Source of the DNA: a virus
IMG/VR virus record: IMGVR_UViG_3300024429_000024
Coordinates: 1 to 32,678 of that record
Length of the DNA: 32,678 nucleotides
Reading direction: 5' to 3' (one strand)
The position numbers and the translations under genes were made by a program. Within the stretch, counting starts at the first letter, position 1; each line of letters begins with the position of its first letter. This document shows, piece after piece, positions 29,027-32,678 of this stretch. The notes under the pieces were generated by a model. The model was not told the origin of the DNA and did not search any database. It worked only from the letters and a program-made list of their open reading frames with translations.

Positions 29027-30032
29027 TCTCTTGATTGCATATCAATCCAGCTATTTGATTAGGTCTCATTGATTCGCCATCAATTTGGGTCCTATGAGGG
29101 AATGAAGTCCATGAATAGCTTGATGGGTTATTATAGATAATATATTGTTTTACTTTATGATAACTGGCAAAAACGCCAAGCATGCCATCTAATCCAACAA
29201 ATAACTTAGAATTGACCATCAATGCATGTAGCATTGACAGGCTTGGAGATAAATATCTTGATATTCCCTCAATCTCAAAATCTCCTTTTTGGCCAATTTG
29301 TATAAGATTAAATGAATTTCTTAATTTTATACAAATTTTTTGCATGTTAAGCGCGCCGTAGTCTTTCCATTTCCTGCTCATATTTCCTCTTTTTGAGCAA
29401 GACTGTATAAGTATATATGGTTTTGATATATCGGTTGGCAAAGTAGCAATTTCACCATTATATTTTGCACTTATACCTTTTTTATAAACTAATTCCAAAC
29501 CGGTATTTATGTTAAAATTATCAACCATGCTTTTTACAAAGAACTCTTTGTCGCTTTTAGTATATTTCATATGACCGGAAATATAATCATAGTCTGGCGA
29601 ATGATCAGATGGATTATTGAAATATGTTTTACCAGCTATTTTTACGTCAAAACTATCAATAATTTGATTAATGATATCTGGCAACATAACCGGGCCAGCC
29701 CCGCGCCTTGCAACGGTCTTTCCCACCATATTTAAATATATGTCAATGTTGGGAAATTGGATATTAACCATCTTTAAAACAGACAGAGCCATCATCCAAT
29801 CGCCAATTCCAGAATACATTCTGTAGGCTAATAAACTTTTCCTTTGTTTTATTTGTGGGGATATATTCTCGCTGATGCCAGTCATTACATTCTGCCCGTT
29901 TACATTAGATGTATAAAGAATTTTACTGACTTTGCCACAAGCAAGACATTCTTCGCTATAATTGTTTATTTCACGGAAATCTCTGCTCCCGCAAGTGCAA
30001 GTATGGTTCGTGTAACTAACTCTTCTTGGCAT
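29019..30032 (-). CDS. Zinc-ribbon GT9/heptosyltransferase-like protein (337 aa)
   Basis: The N-terminus holds C12-x-C14 and C29-x2-C32, a zinc ribbon similar to the one opening the 796-aa fusion. About 65-330 resembles GT-B glycosyltransferases of the heptosyltransferase type: SGIGDWMMALSVLK (74-87), then PYILIQSCSKRGNMSRKW and LMVNSKLFVGLDGMLGVFA, which would contact the donor nucleotide sugar. The donor and acceptor are unknown. It is the next gene upstream of the fusion, overlapping it by eight bases, so both probably act on the same glycan. Confidence 0.7.
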   Translation of the reverse strand: MPRRVSYTNHTCTCGSRDFREINNYSEECLACGKVSKILYTSNVNGQNVMTGISENISPQIKQRKSLLAYRMYSGIGDWMMALSVLKMVNIQFPNIDIYLNMVGKTVARRGAGPVMLPDIINQIIDSFDVKIAGKTYFNNPSDHSPDYDYISGHMKYTKSDKEFFVKSMVDNFNINTGLELVYKKGISAKYNGEIATLPTDISKPYILIQSCSKRGNMSRKWKDYGALNMQKICIKLRNSFNLIQIGQKGDFEIEGISRYLSPSLSMLHALMVNSKLFVGLDGMLGVFASYHKVKQYIIYNNPSSYSWTSFPHRTQIDGESMRPNQIAGLICNQENG

Positions 30033-30688
30033 TAATAATTTGTCCGCCTTATTTCAATCTCTGAAATATCTAAAGTTTTATAGGTCGCGGATACAGTATA
30101 AATTACCTTTGCCGCCTCATCGGGATCGATCAATTTATCATGATCTTGTCGGTGCGCCGTCATGCCAGTTTTCATTGCACCAAGAAAGACATCAGTTATC
30201 ATAATATTGAACTTTGCGGCCTCCACCCGTAGCGATTGAGAAAAACCACGTAATCCAAATTTGCTTGAAGAATATGCCGACTCTCCACTGCTACCATGTT
30301 TTCCCGCAACTGAGTTTATATTAATAACATGGCCCCTGACATTTTTCCTGAAGATTGGCCATATCGCCTTTGTCAACTTAATTGGCACAGCAAGATTTAT
30401 TTCCATAATATGCCGATAATCACGTTCAGACATGTCGTTAAATTGTTTATTCTGATAGATCGCCGCATTATTGATCAGAACATCTACATTTCTTTCCCTG
30501 GCTATTTTTGCCAATGCGGGGATTGTTTTATTGTCTGCAAGATCACCTTTTACGACATCTATATTTTCATTCATAGATGCCCCGATATTTTTTGAATTCA
30601 AGATTAAATGATAGCCCCCAACAAGGAATGCTTTAGTCAATGATAACCCTAGCCCCCTTGTTGCCCCTGTTATTAATACTGTTTTCAT
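30032..30688 (-). CDS. Short-chain dehydrogenase/reductase (218 aa)
   Basis: Full SDR signature: TGATRGLG (7-14) for the NAD(P) Rossmann fold, NNAA (73-76), N98, S126 and Y139-x3-K143, the catalytic Asn-Ser-Tyr-Lys tetrad. The length is slightly below the usual 240-260. The likely reaction is oxidation or reduction of a hydroxyl or keto group, perhaps on a sugar nucleotide. Alternatives, such as a fatty-acid type ketoreductase, cannot be excluded. The ATG overlaps the stop of the small membrane gene upstream. Confidence 0.85.
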   Translation of the reverse strand: MKTVLITGATRGLGLSLTKAFLVGGYHLILNSKNIGASMNENIDVVKGDLADNKTIPALAKIARERNVDVLINNAAIYQNKQFNDMSERDYRHIMEINLAVPIKLTKAIWPIFRKNVRGHVININSVAGKHGSSGESAYSSSKFGLRGFSQSLRVEAAKFNIMITDVFLGAMKTGMTAHRQDHDKLIDPDEAAKVIYTVSATYKTLDISEIEIRRTNY

Positions 30689-30858
30689 AATAATTTTTTT
30701 CTTCTAAAATATTCTATCCCAAATCCAATAAATAGAGGGAAGATTAACTGCCAATTGTTTAAAAATAATTGTGATTCAGTAAGTTGAGGATTTGTAAATC
30801 TTAAATAAATTCCCCAATATAAAGAAACGATCAATATGATTAGTTGCCCTGTTCTCAT
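30685..30858 (-). CDS. Small two-span membrane protein (57 aa)
   Basis: The gene runs from ATG 30858 to TGA 30685, which overlaps the SDR start. The protein has two hydrophobic segments (GQLIILIVSLYWGIYL and LIFPLFIGFGIEYF), followed by a basic end RRKKLL. It looks like a small inner-membrane hairpin. The role is unknown; it could anchor the enzymes of this block. Confidence 0.5.
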   Translation of the reverse strand: MRTGQLIILIVSLYWGIYLRFTNPQLTESQLFLNNWQLIFPLFIGFGIEYFRRKKLL

Positions 30859-30861
30859 TCT

Positions 30862-30969
30862 TTATAACTCTTCATCGGTCATTATTCGTAAATTATATTG
30901 ACCATTGAAAAATATAGCCAAAAATAGTGAGAAAAGACCTATCCCTATATACCTGATAATCTTTTTCAT
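30862..30969 (-). CDS. Very small membrane protein (35 aa)
   Basis: ATG 30969 overlaps the stop of the transketolase-like gene (ATGA). The product has a basic start (MKKIIRY) and one hydrophobic span (IGIGLFSLFLAIFF), then a polar end. Tight coupling on its 5' side supports a real gene. Function unknown. Confidence 0.5.
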   Translation of the reverse strand: MKKIIRYIGIGLFSLFLAIFFNGQYNLRIMTDEEL

Positions 30970-31448
30970 AATATCGGCAATCCGTCTTTCTTCAAGCAAA
31001 TAATAGCCGGTTCTGCCATTAAATATGAGTCAAACATGGCTTTCTCTGTTTCCGCCATATTTCGGGGGAAATAACCATGGGTGTTTTTCAACAAACCGAC
31101 AAGCCCTTCTGCATTTAATGGCCTGTGGGAAACTCCATGAGTGGGATAATCGGCATTCCCCACCAGCATGACCGGTAGTTTTTGCCCGTCTATATCAAGC
31201 TTTATCTGCTCAAATGGCCGCTCAATTAAAAAAGGTGTCAATGTATAGACTACCGGCCTCAATCCCTCTATCGCCATCCCTGCGGCTATGCTTATCGTGC
31301 TCTGTTCTGTAAGCCCTGTGTTAAAGAATCTATCCGGGAATTTTTCCACGAACTCTTCCATCTCCTGGAAAACATCGCAGATCAGAAGGATGATCCGGGG
31401 ATCTTTTGTTGCAAGTTTTACGATTGTTTTTCCGAACTGTCTACGCAT
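30966..31448 (-). CDS. Stand-alone transketolase pyrimidine-binding-domain protein (160 aa)
   Basis: The sequence matches the PYR domain of transketolase/DXS-type enzymes: RRQFGKTIVKLATKDPRIIL, FFNTGLTEQSTISIAAGMAIEG with the conserved catalytic-type Glu (E48), then VYTLTPFLIERPFEQIKLDI and GVSHRPLNAEGL. The protein stops after this domain, lacking both the PP (ThDP) domain and the C-terminal domain. Split transketolases usually have a PP subunit plus a PYR-C subunit of about 310 aa. A partner may lie outside the window. ATG 31448 overlaps the pyruvate-kinase-like gene. Confidence 0.8.
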   Translation of the reverse strand: MRRQFGKTIVKLATKDPRIILLICDVFQEMEEFVEKFPDRFFNTGLTEQSTISIAAGMAIEGLRPVVYTLTPFLIERPFEQIKLDIDGQKLPVMLVGNADYPTHGVSHRPLNAEGLVGLLKNTHGYFPRNMAETEKAMFDSYLMAEPAIICLKKDGLPIL

Positions 31449-32145
31449 GGTACAAATCCACCATCTTACGCACAAACTGCACGCATTCTATGGGATATTT
31501 CCCGATTGCCGTCTCAGCGGCTAGCACCAACCCGTCAACCCCCAGCATAAGTAATGTTGCGATATCATTCACCTCGGCCTGTGTTGGCTGTGGACTTCCA
31601 ACCATTGATTCCAGGAGATTTGTTGCTACCCATACAGGGGTTTTCATTCCCTTGCACGTCAGTATAATTTCCCGGCATATTCGGGGTATCTCCTCAGGTG
31701 GAAATGATTTTGACAGGTCGCCACGGTCAATTAAGATAATATCAGCGGCATCTATTATTTCTGTTTTATTATTTACTCCACGCTTATCTTCTATCTTGGC
31801 GATAATCATATTTTTATCTTTAAGTCTCATCTGTTCTATGGGTTTCGCGCTTTGTGCAAATGAGATGGCAAATTGATCAACTGATTCAACGAATTTAGTC
31901 CATGCCCTAGCATCGAAATTCGTGAAATCAATGTCACTGGAGGGGGGACAAAACTTCTTGCCATGGGTATCAAGACAAGTTTTTGCACCGGTTTCCGTTC
32001 GAACCATGCCAATAAATGCTTTAATCTCATCCATCTCATTGGTATAAGAAAGATTCAACCGAAAAATAGTAACACCGGCACACCAAAGCTTTCTAACCAT
32101 TGATGGTGAATTTGTCGCCGGGCCTATTGTGCATACTATTTCCAT
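31441..32145 (-). CDS. Pyruvate-kinase-like barrel lacking lid and C-domain (234 aa)
   Basis: The chain aligns by motif with the barrel of pyruvate kinase: VCTIGPATNS (4-13), FRLNLSY with R29, N31, S33, LDTHG with D59, IIAKIEDKRGV with K117/E119, DRGDL with D143, VATNLLESM with T175, and the E211-T212 pair. Normal enzymes have about 470 aa; the roughly 100-aa B domain after the LDTHG region and the C-terminal regulatory domain are absent. The binding residues remain, so it may act on a related enolpyruvyl or keto-acid substrate rather than as a true kinase. ATG 32145 has GGTGGG upstream. Confidence 0.75.
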   Translation of the reverse strand: MEIVCTIGPATNSPSMVRKLWCAGVTIFRLNLSYTNEMDEIKAFIGMVRTETGAKTCLDTHGKKFCPPSSDIDFTNFDARAWTKFVESVDQFAISFAQSAKPIEQMRLKDKNMIIAKIEDKRGVNNKTEIIDAADIILIDRGDLSKSFPPEEIPRICREIILTCKGMKTPVWVATNLLESMVGSPQPTQAEVNDIATLLMLGVDGLVLAAETAIGKYPIECVQFVRKMVDLYHA

Positions 32146-32146
32146 A

Positions 32147-32678
32147 TCAATCCCACCATAACAAGTTTGTGAAGCCATACTTTTCCAGAAATGGCCGGAG
32201 CACCGGTTGTGATTCTTTCAATCTTCGCCATGGCCCCGGTAATTTCTTTTGCAAAGCAACTGTATCAAAGTTTGCATAATCAACCCTTAAATCACATTCT
32301 CCCGGAGTATTATTTATGCGTTCTGCCGGCTTAAGGCTGTCTAACCAATCATAATGATATTGAGGATATCCAGGTGACAAGCCGACTCCAACTATCGCAT
32401 TAACAAAACCTTGTTGGTCAAACGGATCCATCCGCCAGAACTTGACTCCCAATGTTTCACCCTTGTTTGCAATATTAATCCAGGCATCCAATAACCAATC
32501 ATAAGGATATAGAGGCGGTTCCCGGTGCCAGGCACGAATCATGCACAATAGCGGATCTCTGAGGGGTGATAGCGTCGGGACAACCAACATCATTGACTCT
32601 TGTGCTGATTGTGGGTACCAACGGTAGAAAGGTGACTGAACCGCCCCGTAATGCTCATATAAAAAGTGAACTTGCCGA
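32147..32678 (-). CDS. Partial sulfotransferase-like protein, runs off the window
   Basis: The frame is open past the right end (an internal ATG at 32593 is not necessarily the start), so only the last 176 codons are visible. The part VVPTLSPLRDPLLCMIRAWH followed by YPYDWLLDAWINIAN resembles the 3'-phosphate-binding RDP...S region of sulfotransferases, though the Ser is replaced. The rest (PGECDLRVDYANFDTVALQK) is less clear. It ends with LLWWD and is two bases before the pyruvate-kinase-like start. The assignment is weak. Confidence 0.45.
   Translation of the reverse strand, partial: RQVHFLYEHYGAVQSPFYRWYPQSAQESMMLVVPTLSPLRDPLLCMIRAWHREPPLYPYDWLLDAWINIANKGETLGVKFWRMDPFDQQGFVNAIVGVGLSPGYPQYHYDWLDSLKPAERINNTPGECDLRVDYANFDTVALQKKLPGPWRRLKESQPVLRPFLEKYGFTNLLWWD

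Noticed and set aside
1-32678. tRNA or rRNA genes
   Set aside because: No cloverleaf with a TTCGA-type arm and no rRNA-like stretch was recognised by eye. A tRNAscan-SE run would be decisive.

Overview
The window looks like a tailed-phage genome or prophage of siphovirus type, AT-rich and densely packed. Neighbouring genes often overlap as ATGA or GTGA, with Shine-Dalgarno sites of GGAGG type. The host is not identifiable. No integrase, terminase, portal, capsid or lysis gene is visible, so this is one section of a larger genome. No tRNA, rRNA or CRISPR array was seen.

Layout: (1) About 1-9.2 kb holds leftward early genes: many small Cys-rich or acidic proteins, a replication-initiator-like protein, a 57-aa XRE regulator, a MazG-like protein, a PD-(D/E)XK nuclease, a second XRE regulator, an ASCH-domain protein and a small Arc-like protein. 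A 1.5-kb IS1595-family element carrying a passenger gene sits at 5267-6809 and splits a HigA-like gene. An asymmetric repeat, CTTGACACCCC on the transcribed strand, recurs seven times outside the IS in 3.36-7.32 kb. It lies at gene junctions and once forms the -35 box of a strong promoter. (2) 9.25-9.32 kb is a divergent promoter pair. (3) 9.35-16.4 kb is a rightward module: a GIY-YIG-like protein, a run of small genes several of which are broken by frameshifts or stops, a Sak4-like RecA-fold recombinase, and small conserved phage proteins. A GC-rich, hairpin-rich stretch lies at 15.39-15.55 kb. (4) 16.4-16.77 kb is a convergent intergenic gap. (5) 16.8-25.7 kb, transcribed leftward, is a complete long-tail and neck module: head-tail connector, head-closure protein, HK97 gp10-like protein, tail terminator, tail tube, a tail-assembly chaperone pair joined by a canonical -1 slippery site, tape measure, a tail protein carrying a seven-bladed propeller, and a large tail-tip protein. 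A strong terminator lies just upstream of the tail tube gene. (6) 25.7-32.7 kb is in the same leftward orientation and apparently the same transcript. It is a cargo block of host-like enzymes: sulfotransferase, a small Cys protein, a methyltransferase / glycosyltransferase / glycosyltransferase fusion, a GT9-like protein, an SDR, two tiny membrane proteins, a stand-alone transketolase pyrimidine domain, a lid-less pyruvate-kinase-like barrel, and a partial sulfotransferase-like gene at the edge.

How it may work together (inference): the left arm is controlled by small XRE repressors that could act through the dispersed TTGACA-containing sites, in the manner of the stoperators of mycobacteriophage L5. 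The right arm builds the tail and co-expresses a glycan-building set that could modify the host surface or the virion. The early arms show decay (broken genes, IS insertion) while every structural gene is intact. This fits either a decaying prophage or local assembly errors.
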